Below, in pieces: positions 42,595-50,190 of a stretch of DNA of 64,000 bases. The DNA comes from a virus: positions 1 to 64,000 of IMG/VR virus record IMGVR_UViG_3300050821_010560; one strand, given 5' to 3'. The first letter of the stretch is position 1. Each line of letters opens with the position of its first letter. Below the pieces are notes generated by a model. The model was not told where the DNA came from and searched no databases. It saw nothing but the letters and a program-made list of their open reading frames with translations. A program made the position numbers and the translations under genes.

Positions 42595-43874
42595 ACCGAT
42601 ACCTTCGGAAGACTCGAGTAGTCGAACTGAAAATCGGTCATGGTCGGCTGCGGCTCGCGTGTCTCGATGCCGTGAAAGACGATGCCGGGGGTGAGCGCAG
42701 TCAGGCGTATCGGACGATAGCCGCCAGTCGGTACGGTCACCCGCAGGATCTGACCGGATTTTTCCGGGGGGAGCGACGGACTTACGTCGTAGCCGCTCTG
42801 CAGGTCGGTAACCTGGACTGCGCCTGCGGCGGATGAACCCCCAACGAGGAATTGGCAGGGACCATAAACTGGTACCGTCAGGAAATTACTAAACTCTACC
42901 GCCCGGTAAGCAAACGGACCGAAGCCCTGTGACCACTTCAACTGCCAATCTTTAGCGGTATGTCCACCTCCAAGCAGAAGCAACTGATGAGGAAAAACCG
43001 TGTAGAGGCCGGACTCAACACTATGATGGATCTGTTTTCCCATGGGCAATACGCGCTCACCGGTACGCACCTGGCGCAAGTACGCAAAATAGTGCTGGTA
43101 AGCATGCTCATTCACGCGCGCACTGACCGGCTGGCGGGCAAGGGTGAGCCCTTGGGCGGCTATATCCTCCATCATGCTCGCCTTGGACGGGGTGAGCGCC
43201 AAGGAAGCGAGCCCATGCGTGGCGAGGATGGCGTTCCACGACCAGTCGGCCGTGATGTGATGGTTGGAACCGCGGAAGGCCCAATAGGAACCGATGTCGA
43301 TGCCGGACAGTTGCGCGAAGATCGTGCGGTTCTCAGCAGTCCAGCCGGTGCGGTAGTGGTTGAGAATGATGGTTGCCGCCTCACGGGTGAAGATGGTGTG
43401 GCCGGCGCCCAGATTGTGGCAGATGGCGTAGTCCGCCGAAGCGCCCTTGCGCGAAGGCGGATGGAGGAGGATGCGATCCTCGTAGCAGCGGGCGGAGACG
43501 GCACCGACCTCCATGCCATCGGCTTGTCCGCGATCGAACAGATCGATCGTCGGGTAGTACCAATCAGGGTCGAGGAGCACGTCGTTCTCGCACAGGCCGA
43601 CGTGCGTGTATGCCTTGCCACCGACGTACTGCCCGTCTGCAGCAAGCATTTCTGTCAGCGCATAGACGATTGCCGCATCAGCACCGCCGACAACTCCCTG
43701 ATGGATCTCCGTTACCGGATGCCCTTCTTCAAGGAGGAATGCTTTTCCTTCCTCCGTCTTGCTCCCATCGATCCAGTAAGTATCAAATTTGTCGGGCTGC
43801 AGCAGCGGCTCGATCGACCGCCTGGTCTTCTCCACACGGTCACGGGTCAGCAGTGCGATGGCTACCCGACTCAT
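42591..43874 (-). CDS. GT-A-fold glycosyltransferase
   Basis: 427 residues. N-terminus VAIALLTRDRVEKTRRSIEPLLQ is a GT-A start; YTHVGLCENDVLLDPDWYYP has the donor-site acidic pair; then GAGHTIFTREAATIIL and YWAFRGSNHHITADWSWNAIL. The last 110 residues form a second, beta-rich domain (VPVYGPCQFLVGG, SGQILRVTVPTGGYRPI), perhaps acceptor binding. Overlaps the epimerase by 4 nt. Contains palindrome copy 43432-43461 in frame. Confidence 0.7.
   Translation of the reverse strand: MSRVAIALLTRDRVEKTRRSIEPLLQPDKFDTYWIDGSKTEEGKAFLLEEGHPVTEIHQGVVGGADAAIVYALTEMLAADGQYVGGKAYTHVGLCENDVLLDPDWYYPTIDLFDRGQADGMEVGAVSARCYEDRILLHPPSRKGASADYAICHNLGAGHTIFTREAATIILNHYRTGWTAENRTIFAQLSGIDIGSYWAFRGSNHHITADWSWNAILATHGLASLALTPSKASMMEDIAAQGLTLARQPVSARVNEHAYQHYFAYLRQVRTGERVLPMGKQIHHSVESGLYTVFPHQLLLLGGGHTAKDWQLKWSQGFGPFAYRAVEFSNFLTVPVYGPCQFLVGGSSAAGAVQVTDLQSGYDVSPSLPPEKSGQILRVTVPTGGYRPIRLTALTPGIVFHGIETREPQPTMTDFQFDYSSLPKVSV
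43432..43461. repeat. Dispersed palindrome copy, long form
   Basis: TCCGCC, GAAGCGCCCTTGCGCGAA, GGCGGA. In frame in the GT-A gene, read on the minus strand as HPPSRKGASADY. Outer pair T:A. Confidence 0.65.
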
Positions 43875-44119
43875 TTCGCCCTCGCAGAAGCGTCGAGAGA
43901 GGTGATCACCAGGGCGATGCCCGCCACCTTCGCGCGGCGGGCGGAGATCTCGGCGAAAAAGCGGGCGGACATATCGATCACGTCCAGCTCTTTTATGAAT
44001 GCCCGCTCGATCTTGTGGGCGGTGAGCGCGGACTTGCCGCGCACCACGAGGGTAACCTCGGACGGGTCGATATCATGGTTCAGGAGCCAGCGGTGGAACT
44101 CGGTGCAGGTTCGGATCAT
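43871..44119 (-). CDS. Small protein of the glycan block
   Basis: 82 residues: FHRWLLNHDIDPSEVTLVVRGKSALTAHKI, then FIKELDVIDMSARFFAEISA and a beta end. Alternating helices and strands; no family recalled. ATGA overlaps at both ends. It contains a palindrome-like pair of 7-nt arms at 43919-43942. Confidence 0.5.
   Translation of the reverse strand: MIRTCTEFHRWLLNHDIDPSEVTLVVRGKSALTAHKIERAFIKELDVIDMSARFFAEISARRAKVAGIALVITSLDASARAK
43919..43942. repeat. Possible palindrome copy
   Basis: GCCCGCC, 10-nt middle ACCTTCGCGC, GGCGGGC; in frame in the 82-residue gene. Arms match the family but the middle fits less well. Confidence 0.4.
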
Positions 44120-44319
44120 TTCTGCTGCTCCTGCGGCTTTTCCTTTAAAGCCTGCTTCTCTTGCTCCTTACGCTTTTCCGCAAGACGCTTTCGTTCAGTC
44201 AGCAACCAGCGTCGGGCCGCCTGCAAAGTACGTATATGCTGGTCCAGTTTTGCTAGATTGCAAGCCTCGGTCCCCACACAAACGTCAGGGCTATCGTCCG
44301 ATCGAAGGGTCACGTGCAT
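44116..44319 (-). CDS. Small basic helical protein
   Basis: 67 residues from ATG 44319. TEACNLAKLDQHIRTLQAARRWLL then a Lys/Glu/Gln-rich helix (ERKRLAEKRKEQEKQ, LKEKPQEQQK). Highly charged coiled coil; may bind nucleic acid or a partner. Overlaps the upstream glycosyltransferase stop. Confidence 0.5.
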   Translation of the reverse strand: MHVTLRSDDSPDVCVGTEACNLAKLDQHIRTLQAARRWLLTERKRLAEKRKEQEKQALKEKPQEQQK

Positions 44320-45368
44320 CCCATCACCTTCTCGCAGTCTTCCAGCCAGGCTTGTCCGCACTCCTTGACGATCGACGGGACGAAGGACGGAAGGAAAGTG
44401 TAGAGGTTGTGCATCTGATCGAGGACCGTCGTGTCTTGCACCAGATACTGCCCATCCAGATATTCGGCGAGGTCTAGGATGTAGGTCATGCCCCACAGCT
44501 CGTCGTGCAGATCCTTCATCCAGTCGTGCGCGTTGCGCTGCTGGTAGACGAACGGCTGGCCGAAGTGGACGTGCAGGTTGCGCTCGCGCATCAGCCGTTG
44601 GCTGACGAGGGAGGCACAGATGTCGTCGTAGCGGCCAACACCGGACCACATCATCATCGCCGGGGTCAGCTCGCGGCGGAAAGCGGTGTTCTGGCTGTTG
44701 AAGACCGTACTGACGCGCGGATCGACGACAAGGCCGGCATGCAGAAGCTGCGAGCAGCGGTGCACCTGCGGATCTTGCGAGATTCGGTCGACCACATGGA
44801 TGTCGGGCGAGCCGAACCACAGGCCGGCAGCCACGCCGATCTGCACATCGACGACGTGCTCGATGCGCTGGACAGCCTCGTAGCAGCGGTCGATCGGAAA
44901 GCCGCGGTGGGTGATCGGCGGGTCGAAATAGATACCTACATCGAACCAATTGTCATTGGAGGTGCGGGTTACCGACAGACCAGAGAACGGTTTGTTCAGC
45001 AGGCCCCAGAAGCGGTATAAATAGGCCCGGTCCATGGGGATGTTGTCATCGTCGACCGTGACGATCACATCAGCACCCCATTTGAGGGCTTCGAGGAAGC
45101 CTATGTTTCTTCGCTGGATAGTGTTCCAACCAATCAGGTCGGAGCAGGCGTAGTCCAGTTCTTGCTGCAGCTCCGGAGAATAGTAGGTCGCCAGGCCAAG
45201 AGAGCGACAGAGGTCGTCCACCTCGGCATGCGGGGTCTTGCGGTCGCCGATGACGAAGAACTGCACCTCCGGGCCGTACTTGCGATAGAGTCTCAGAACG
45301 TGCGGAACGTTGATGGTGGTGGTGACGAGCGCGATCTTGTCGGCTTGGCTACCGGTAGGCCCAGTCAT
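44310..45368 (-). CDS. Glycosyltransferase, STELLO/GT-A-like
   Basis: 352 residues from ATG 45368 (ATGA with the upstream stop). DKIALVTTTINVPHVLRLYRKYG, then QFFVIGDRKTPHAEVDDLC, ADVIVTVDDDNIPMDRAYLYR with the DxD donor site (VDDDN), and SQNTAFRRELTPAMMMWSGVG. Pattern fits STELLO or reversibly glycosylated polypeptide-like GT-A enzymes. Third sugar-transfer gene in the block. Confidence 0.75.
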   Translation of the reverse strand: MTGPTGSQADKIALVTTTINVPHVLRLYRKYGPEVQFFVIGDRKTPHAEVDDLCRSLGLATYYSPELQQELDYACSDLIGWNTIQRRNIGFLEALKWGADVIVTVDDDNIPMDRAYLYRFWGLLNKPFSGLSVTRTSNDNWFDVGIYFDPPITHRGFPIDRCYEAVQRIEHVVDVQIGVAAGLWFGSPDIHVVDRISQDPQVHRCSQLLHAGLVVDPRVSTVFNSQNTAFRRELTPAMMMWSGVGRYDDICASLVSQRLMRERNLHVHFGQPFVYQQRNAHDWMKDLHDELWGMTYILDLAEYLDGQYLVQDTTVLDQMHNLYTFLPSFVPSIVKECGQAWLEDCEKVMGCT

Positions 45369-45901
45369 GGCTTGACCGCCGGGGAAATCGTGAGGCATTC
45401 GGTGACGATGCGGAACTGGCCGTGGCTACCGTCCGGCGGGTCGTGCGGCACGCCCTCGTAACGATCCCGGCAGATGGCCTTGGGAATGTTCGGGATGTGC
45501 TCGAGCACGCGCTGCTCGCGGTCCTTCTCCTCTCCCCGCTTGCGCATCATGTCGTCGATCCAAAAGAGGTAGGACTCAGAGGCTTTCTTGTCGTCGAGGG
45601 CGGCTGCCCACTCGCGGAACTTGGTCAACTGGACTTCGTGAAGGTCGGGGGTGAGCTGGATCTGGTTGGGGATGGAGCGCAGGACGGCGAGGTCGTAGTC
45701 GCTGCAGGCGGGGTAGCAATGGGCGGGAATAGATCCGTCGATCGTTGCCGGCACCGGCTTGACCGATCCGCCCGAACCCATGACTAGCTGATTTACCGGT
45801 ACGGATGTCCCGGTCTGTTTGACGATGATCACGGTCGTCACGGCGATCACGGCAATGCCGAGCACCACGAAGGACCATGGGCGAACGGGATCTGGCATCA
45901 C
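45365..45901 (-). CDS. Membrane-anchored protein of unknown function
   Basis: 178 residues. One N-terminal membrane helix (SFVVLGIAVIAVTTVIIV) followed by a soluble domain with CYPACSDYDLAVLRSIPNQI, TPDLHEVQLTKFREWAAAL and a mixed end with further Cys. No cleavage site, so it should stay as a type II anchor with the domain outside the cytoplasm. May take part in envelope glycan modification. Confidence 0.5.
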   Translation of the reverse strand: MMPDPVRPWSFVVLGIAVIAVTTVIIVKQTGTSVPVNQLVMGSGGSVKPVPATIDGSIPAHCYPACSDYDLAVLRSIPNQIQLTPDLHEVQLTKFREWAAALDDKKASESYLFWIDDMMRKRGEEKDREQRVLEHIPNIPKAICRDRYEGVPHDPPDGSHGQFRIVTECLTISPAVKP

Positions 45902-46075
45902 CTACACTCCGCATTTAGGACAACCATGCACCCACTCCTCCCCAATCTTCCGGGTCCGCCAGCCGTCACGCTTGGCCGCGCTCCAGGTGGTGTCGAAGTC
46001 GTCGGTGTCGAGTGTGAAAGTCTTCTCGCAACTGTCACACTCGATGATCACGTTGCCGTGCTGGCGGTCGATCAC
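45902..46075 (-). CDS. Zinc-ribbon phage protein
   Basis: 57 residues from a GTG at 46075 that overlaps the Tad2-like gene stop as GTGA. VIIECDSCEKTFTLDTDDF, then AAKRDGWRTRKIGEEWVHGCPKC: a CxxC...CxxC ribbon around a WxxxxxxGWR core, common in phages. Follows the anti-defence pair in transcription order. Confidence 0.7.
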   Translation of the reverse strand: MIDRQHGNVIIECDSCEKTFTLDTDDFDTTWSAAKRDGWRTRKIGEEWVHGCPKCGV

Positions 46076-46293
46076 TCAGCCAACTCCCAATCTTCCGCCA
46101 GGAGATCGGTTTGCGAGCAAAGCCAAGGGACGAGATCACCCTGTGCCGTGCTCAGGTAGACGTAAGGCAGCGTCATCTTCGAGTGCGCATCGGGCACCTG
46201 CAGATGCAACCACATGCCCTTACCGTTCCAACCGGAACGCCGCACCTTGTGACCTTCTTGCAGACGCTCTACCGCCCATCCGATCGTGCTCAT
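46072..46293 (-). CDS. Tad2-like (DUF2829) protein, putative anti-Thoeris sponge
   Basis: 73 residues. Signature of DUF2829: WAVERLQEGHKVRRSGWNGKGMWLHL, then VYLSTAQGDLVPWLCSQTDLLAEDW. Characterised Tad2 proteins bind cyclic ADP-ribose isomers made by Thoeris TIR enzymes, which stops immune signalling. Residues GWNGKGM and PWxxSQTDxLAEDW are retained, so activity is likely; ligand specificity cannot be read from sequence. The stop of the Acb2/Tad1-like gene overlaps its ATG. Confidence 0.8.
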   Translation of the reverse strand: MSTIGWAVERLQEGHKVRRSGWNGKGMWLHLQVPDAHSKMTLPYVYLSTAQGDLVPWLCSQTDLLAEDWELAE

Positions 46294-46535
46294 GACGCAT
46301 CCTCCGGCAACGTAGCACGTTTAGGCTGGAAGATGCTGCGGTTGATTGCCATCCACGCCTGCTCGATATGGGTGCGGCCGACAGCGAGCCATCGCTGGTC
46401 CACATCCTTGCGGAGCTTGAGGCTGTCGAGGATGCGCAGCGTCTGCTCCTCCATCATCTTGTTTTTGTTGACCAGCTCGACGGATTCGCCGGACTGGGGC
46501 TTGTAGCCGTGCACGGGGAGAGGGTTGTGGTCCAT
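46290..46535 (-). CDS. Acb2/Tad1-like protein, putative cyclic-nucleotide sponge
   Basis: 81 residues. Matches the small Acb2/Tad1-type hairpin family found in many phages: ESVELVNKNKMMEEQTLRILDSL, then DQRWLAVGRTHIEQAWMAINRSIFQP and LPED. Members bind CBASS cyclic oligonucleotides (Acb2) or Thoeris gcADPR (Tad1) in homo-oligomers. RBS AGGAGC upstream; overlaps the Tad2-like gene by 4 nt. Assignment from memory of the family pattern; ligand unknown. Confidence 0.75.
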   Translation of the reverse strand: MDHNPLPVHGYKPQSGESVELVNKNKMMEEQTLRILDSLKLRKDVDQRWLAVGRTHIEQAWMAINRSIFQPKRATLPEDAS

Positions 46536-46552
46536 CGGTCGCTCCTGGCTTG

Positions 46553-46580
46553 CCCGCCGAAGCCTCTTGGCGAAGGCGGG
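46553..46580. repeat. Dispersed palindrome copy, long form, intergenic
   Basis: CTTG, CCCGCC, GAAGCCTCTTGGCGAA, GGCGGG. Between the J-domain gene and the Acb2/Tad1-like gene, so in the leader of the anti-defence pair. Confidence 0.75.
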
Positions 46581-46581
46581 G

Positions 46582-47250
46582 TTACGGGGTGTCTACCTTG
46601 CCCCAATTAGCGAAGCCGGCCGTGAACAGATACGGGTTTTGTGCGGCCTGCTCCGGGTCGAACTCGTAGTCGTCGAGGATCTTGAGCGCATCCTCGTGCG
46701 CGGTCACGTTCCCTTGGTTGGTCTCCATTGCGCGCTCGATGGATGCAATCTGCCAGAGGATGGACTTTTTCAGGAAGTCCGCGTTCTTGGCCTTCGGTTT
46801 TTGTTTGAGGCGGACCTCGACACGGCGGAGGATCTTGACTATGCGCTCGGCTGCCTGCTTGGACTCCTTTGCCTGGCGGCGCATATCGGCGATCTTCTGG
46901 ACCAGATGCTTGCGCAGCGCATCGACGAGGTCGACGGTGCACGGATCGGCGCCTTGGCCGGCTGCATGCTGTGCCACCACATTTTGCAGAAGTCCCCAGA
47001 GGATGCCGACCGGCGCGGACATGGCGTTGTCCGGCTCGTCGTCGACCGTGCCGGTGCGGTCATAGCGGGAACGGGATTTCGGATCGGACAGTACCTGATT
47101 GGCGCGGTTCACGTCGGCGAACTCCTTGGAGGAGCCGCCGTGATCGGGGTGCGTTTGTTTGGCACGCTTGCGGTAGGCCAGCTTGATCTCCTCCGGCGTG
47201 GCGGTGCGGTCGATGCCGAGGATGACGTAGAGATTCGTCTGGAGGTTCAT
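46582..47250 (-). CDS. J-domain (DnaJ-like) protein
   Basis: 222 residues. N-terminal J domain: NLYVILGIDRTATPEEIKLAYRKRAKQTHPDHGG with the HPD tripeptide, then EFADVNRANQVLSDPKSRSRYD. The following ~150 residues are a helical/coiled domain (AKESKQAAERIVKILRRVEV), without the Gly/Phe and zinc regions of true DnaJ. A type III J protein that would recruit host DnaK to a phage task such as assembly or replication. Confidence 0.85.
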   Translation of the reverse strand: MNLQTNLYVILGIDRTATPEEIKLAYRKRAKQTHPDHGGSSKEFADVNRANQVLSDPKSRSRYDRTGTVDDEPDNAMSAPVGILWGLLQNVVAQHAAGQGADPCTVDLVDALRKHLVQKIADMRRQAKESKQAAERIVKILRRVEVRLKQKPKAKNADFLKKSILWQIASIERAMETNQGNVTAHEDALKILDDYEFDPEQAAQNPYLFTAGFANWGKVDTP

Positions 47251-47444
47251 CCCGGATCTCGCGCCTCGCCCTCGCTCATCGTGGCGTCCGCCGCCCGCAC
47301 AACATCAATGGCGGCTCGCGCCATTTTCAGGAAGAACTCCTTGTCGTCATAGGCTTCCCATTCCTCGTCGGACATGCCGTCAAAGTTTAAGTAGGATTGT
47401 AGGATGGCGCGGGCTGTTTTTAGTTCCAGATCCTGGGAGGTCAT
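47247..47444 (-). CDS. Small phage protein
   Basis: 65 residues: ELKTARAILQSYLNFDGMSD, then EFFLKMARAAIDVVRAADA. All helical and acidic. Overlaps the J-domain start by 4 nt, so probably translated together; may be its substrate or partner. No family recognised. Confidence 0.5.
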   Translation of the reverse strand: MTSQDLELKTARAILQSYLNFDGMSDEEWEAYDDKEFFLKMARAAIDVVRAADATMSEGEARDPG

Positions 47445-47462
47445 CTGTCTGCTCTAGGCTTG

Positions 47463-47487
47463 CCCGCCGTAGCGCAGCGAAGGCGGG
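47463..47487. repeat. Dispersed palindrome copy, long form, intergenic
   Basis: CTTG, CCCGCC, GTAGCGCAGCGAA, GGCGGG. In the 78-nt gap between the HNH endonuclease and the small gene at 47444, where it could act in the leader of the J-domain operon. Confidence 0.7.
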
Positions 47488-47522
47488 TGTTCGAGATGTG
47501 GTACACCGGGTGGGAGGGGGTG

Positions 47523-48323
47523 TCAAGCCGGCTCCAAAATATTTTCGCGATGAAATCGCTTTCGATGCGTATGTAGTGGGATGGTAAGCGCTTCCTGTAA
47601 CGTCCACCCGAGCTGAAGACGCGCGTAAACCACCGAGTACTTCAATCCATGCTGTTTACACAGCCCTACAAGAAATGCTGGTTCACCCTTATTAGTTACT
47701 CCTCTCGACACGTAATTACGTACAGGAACTGTAGATGCCCGTCTTAAAGACCATCCTTTGTTATATCGAGAAAGAACTGTTATATAATTCCATCCTTTTT
47801 TCTCACACAATTCAATGAGCAGCACACGCTTTTTTCGATACATCACATGCACCGAATCACGACGATTGCGCTGTTGCTCACCGTTCGTAGCCCACCGACA
47901 GTTGCCTGGTTCGTAGTTACCATTCACATCCTTGCGATCAATCGAATGCTTCGGGCTCGGCTTCTTACCCATATCCTCCAAAAAATTCGCGAACCGATCC
48001 CAGCGCTCACAAATCCTAATACCCCGACCTCCGTAGGTTTCATATTTCTTCCGTGCCGGATTCAAACACCTATCACGCATTTTAGCCCAACATCGGTACT
48101 CAGGCCAATTCAGCTTGCCCAGCCCAAAATCACCCCAGTAGTGTCCTGCAATACCACAAGTCTTTTTTCGGCCCTGATGAAGCACGTCGCTACGAACAAT
48201 AATCTCCTCACCACAATCACAGCGACATAACCAAGCCGCGGCTCGCTGCTTTCTACCAGCTCGGCGTACAACGGTAAGAGCATAAAAACGCCGCCCTTCT
48301 AAAGGTGCTGCTCGACTACGCAT
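47523..48323 (-). CDS. HNH/AP2-type homing endonuclease
   Basis: 266 residues. N-terminal CRCDCGEEIIVRSDVL zinc-type motif, then WAKMRDRCLNPARKKYETYGGRG, the AP2/HNH nuclease motif IDRKDVNGNYEPGNCRWAT (HNH His-Asn region) and two C-terminal repeats of about 50 residues (GWSLRRASTVPV and GWTLQEALTIPL), DNA-binding NUMOD-like units. It is clearly AT-richer than neighbours, so it is a recent mobile insertion. Confidence 0.85.
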   Translation of the reverse strand: MRSRAAPLEGRRFYALTVVRRAGRKQRAAAWLCRCDCGEEIIVRSDVLHQGRKKTCGIAGHYWGDFGLGKLNWPEYRCWAKMRDRCLNPARKKYETYGGRGIRICERWDRFANFLEDMGKKPSPKHSIDRKDVNGNYEPGNCRWATNGEQQRNRRDSVHVMYRKKRVLLIELCEKKGWNYITVLSRYNKGWSLRRASTVPVRNYVSRGVTNKGEPAFLVGLCKQHGLKYSVVYARLQLGWTLQEALTIPLHTHRKRFHRENILEPA

Positions 48324-48650
48324 AATTTTATTTTAAAAATATTTTTTACGTGAGTCAATCCAAAAACTATTTGGGGTACCAAAGGATGGGTAACTTGAAT
48401 CCTATTCCCGCGTAACCCAAGCGGTATGCAAATACCCTCAAGCACCAGGCCATAAGCTACACACGTCACACGAGATATAGCGACGTATTGTCGCAAGGAA
48501 GCCGAATCGGTTAGTCGATCGACACACCTCTAAACCCTAGAAACAGCGGAATAAGCCCTAATATCAGGCTTAAACATAGGCGCCTAGCATGCGCCGTGGG
48601 TCACATCGTTGTAACGACGTTACTGCTAGGTGGTATAAGGGTTTGCAATG

Positions 48651-48670
48651 GGTCTCCGGAGACCTTTTTT
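48651..48670 (+). terminator. Rho-independent terminator with no known upstream gene
   Basis: GGTCT-CCGG-AGACC hairpin followed by TTTTTT. It ends rightward transcription before 48670, but the nearest rightward gene starts only at 48711. A rightward RNA from within 48.35-48.65 kb is implied (see findings). The 387-nt gap 48324-48710 otherwise shows no plausible gene. Confidence 0.6.
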
Positions 48671-48671
48671 A

Positions 48672-48700
48672 TTGCCTGAATAGGTTCGAGTCTCGATATA
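48672..48700 (+). promoter_or_regulatory. Sigma70-like promoter, leaderless type
   Basis: TTGCCT (48672-48677), 17-nt spacer, GATATA (48695-48700), then 10 nt to ATG 48711. No Shine-Dalgarno. Immediately follows the terminator at 48651-48670. Confidence 0.45.
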
Positions 48701-48710
48701 GCGCCTAGCC

Positions 48711-49070
48711 ATGCCTGCAGTCCAATATTCCGACGACAACCTGCGCGCGCTCGCAAACCACCCGAAAAGGATTCGCAACTGGGTAGTCCCCCGCAACAAG
48801 CCCATAGCACCTGGCGCCGTGATCGAGGCAGTCACGCAAGCCCTATTTCCATGGGAGCAGCGTTTTGATTATCCCGGCCGAATACGCGGGCTAGTAACCC
48901 TATTCCGGGGTCGAGTAACTAAGTGGGCAATCCGCGAGTGGCGCCGTGGCCGCAACCCGACCCCACAATGGGCTCTCGATCTAGTCCTAACCGAGCTGCA
49001 CAAGCGCCGCGCCGCACTAGACCACGCCATCGCACTAATAGAAGCGCACAACAAAAAACCCGCCGATTAA
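48711..49070 (+). CDS. Putative DNA-binding regulator
   Basis: 119 residues, basic. Helical throughout; LRALANHPKRIRNWVVPRNK and RGRVTKWAIREWRRGRNPTPQWALD could be a degenerate HTH, with an end helix LDHAIALIEAHNKK. Isolated rightward gene with its own leaderless-type promoter and terminator, the typical form of a phage repressor or control gene. No family recognised. Confidence 0.55.
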   Translation: MPAVQYSDDNLRALANHPKRIRNWVVPRNKPIAPGAVIEAVTQALFPWEQRFDYPGRIRGLVTLFRGRVTKWAIREWRRGRNPTPQWALDLVLTELHKRRAALDHAIALIEAHNKKPAD

Positions 49071-49077
49071 GGCGGGT
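49058..49077. terminator. Terminator between convergent genes
   Basis: ACCCGCC-GATTAA-GGCGGGT hairpin overlapping the stop of the rightward gene. On the minus strand it is followed by TTTTTTG, which makes it a good terminator for the leftward gene block ending at 49106; on the plus strand only TCTCTTG follows. Confidence 0.65.
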
Positions 49078-49105
49078 CTCTTGTGATCTCAGCTGTTAGC
49101 GCGAA

Positions 49106-49300
49106 TCAGCGCCGCAAAATGTGTTGCACCGCTTCAAGTAGCTGCCGCGTCGCCTTTTCTGCATCCATATGTTCAGTCGCCGAATTGCCCCGCGTCACGA
49201 ATTGTTCGTACACGTCATAGCAAAACGATAGGCGCTCGATTGCTTCTTCCTGCTTAGTATAATGATCCGCGATTTGACGCATCCTTTGTCCATATAGCAT
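49106..49300 (-). CDS. Small helical phage protein
   Basis: 64 residues from ATG 49300 with GGAGGG about 8 nt upstream (the in-frame upstream start at 49333 is less likely). MLYGQRMRQIADHYTKQEEA, then MDAEKATRQLLEAVQHILRR. Helical. Start and upstream stop overlap as TAATG. Confidence 0.55.
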   Translation of the reverse strand: MLYGQRMRQIADHYTKQEEAIERLSFCYDVYEQFVTRGNSATEHMDAEKATRQLLEAVQHILRR

Positions 49301-49716
49301 TACCGTGACCCTCCGAATGTCTGAAGCGCCCATTCCCGCATTGCCGGCGCCTCTCGCCCTGCACTATTCCACCCCTCCCCATTGTTCCAAGCGTCGTATA
49401 ACTCGGCCGGCAATTGCACCGCGTCAGCCGGCAACTTGTCCACACTCATCGGCAGCCCATCGGACCCGTAAGCGCCCGAAACCGAGTACCATTTGCCGCC
49501 GAGATTGACTCGGCCCATCATAAAATGTCCAAGCTGGCGAAGCGCTACCTTGCGCACGACAGCGAACGTGTTCTCTCGCGAGCATGGCTTATCAGCAAGC
49601 TGCAGAAGCAACAGAAACCTAGCTCGCGAAGCACACTGCTCGCCCCCACGATAGTAGCCATGTGTCCGTTCCACATACATGATAACCCCCGTAAGCGCCG
49701 TCATTGGCGCACCCAT
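49300..49716 (-). CDS. Phage protein of unknown function
   Basis: 138 residues (ATG 49716 or 49704). Hydrophobic/beta N-terminal part (ALTGVIMYVERTHGYYRGG), then QLGHFMMGRVNLGGKWYSVSGAYGSDGLPM and an acidic helical end. Translationally coupled to the next gene. Confidence 0.5.
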   Translation of the reverse strand: MGAPMTALTGVIMYVERTHGYYRGGEQCASRARFLLLLQLADKPCSRENTFAVVRKVALRQLGHFMMGRVNLGGKWYSVSGAYGSDGLPMSVDKLPADAVQLPAELYDAWNNGEGWNSAGREAPAMREWALQTFGGSR

Positions 49717-49770
49717 TTAATCGCCCGAATCACTCATCCGATAAATAAGTAAGAACGCGTATACACAAAT

Positions 49771-49802
49771 AAAAGTGCGCCCGTCATCTCTACCGGGCGC
49801 AC
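49771..49802 (-). terminator. Rho-independent terminator
   Basis: On the minus strand GTGCGCCCG-10 nt-CGGGCGCAC followed by TTTTATTTG (49766-49774). It ends leftward transcription after the gene at 49818. Confidence 0.7.
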
Positions 49803-49817
49803 GGCGGTTAGCGCGAA

Positions 49818-50180
49818 TCACTTATATTTCCGCAACCTTACCAACTGCCCACTATCGTAACCGTAGGCTCCGTAATACCGGGCGCCGTTCGTTCCACGGA
49901 CCTCGATATGCTCGATACGAGAACCGTGAAACCCCGTGCGGTGAATTGCAGACGCTTTGATCATGCCAAGCTCTGTTCCAAGCCATGTCATCACTTTGCG
50001 CCCGTGTCCACTAGGCGCTGACACGTATGCAACGGCCGTATGTGGTTGGCTCGCCCAAATATCCAACTCAATTCGCTCTAATGCCTTGTTATGTTCCTCT
50101 ACCTCCTTACCACGCATAGACACGCGACCCTCGGGATCAAACGCCCCATGGTCCGCAAATTCCATTATGTACCCTGCCAT
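49818..50180 (-). CDS. Phage protein of unknown function
   Basis: 120 residues from ATG 50180, with AGGGGG upstream. AGYIMEFADHGAFDPEGRVSMRGKEVEEHN, VAYVSAPSGHGRKVMTWLGTE, GARYYGAYGYDSGQLVRLRK. Beta-rich, small. No family recognised. Confidence 0.55.
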   Translation of the reverse strand: MAGYIMEFADHGAFDPEGRVSMRGKEVEEHNKALERIELDIWASQPHTAVAYVSAPSGHGRKVMTWLGTELGMIKASAIHRTGFHGSRIEHIEVRGTNGARYYGAYGYDSGQLVRLRKYK

Positions 50181-50190
50181 TTTAAGCCCC

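Noticed and set aside
42960-44477. 505-codon open frame on the plus strand
   Set aside because: Antisense to two genes with convincing glycosyltransferase and small-protein frames; composition typical of GC-rich shadow frames.
48682-48693. GGTTCGAGTCTC, tRNA T-loop-like string
   Set aside because: Flanks do not pair as a T stem and no acceptor stem is present; it lies in the spacer of the promoter of the gene at 48711.
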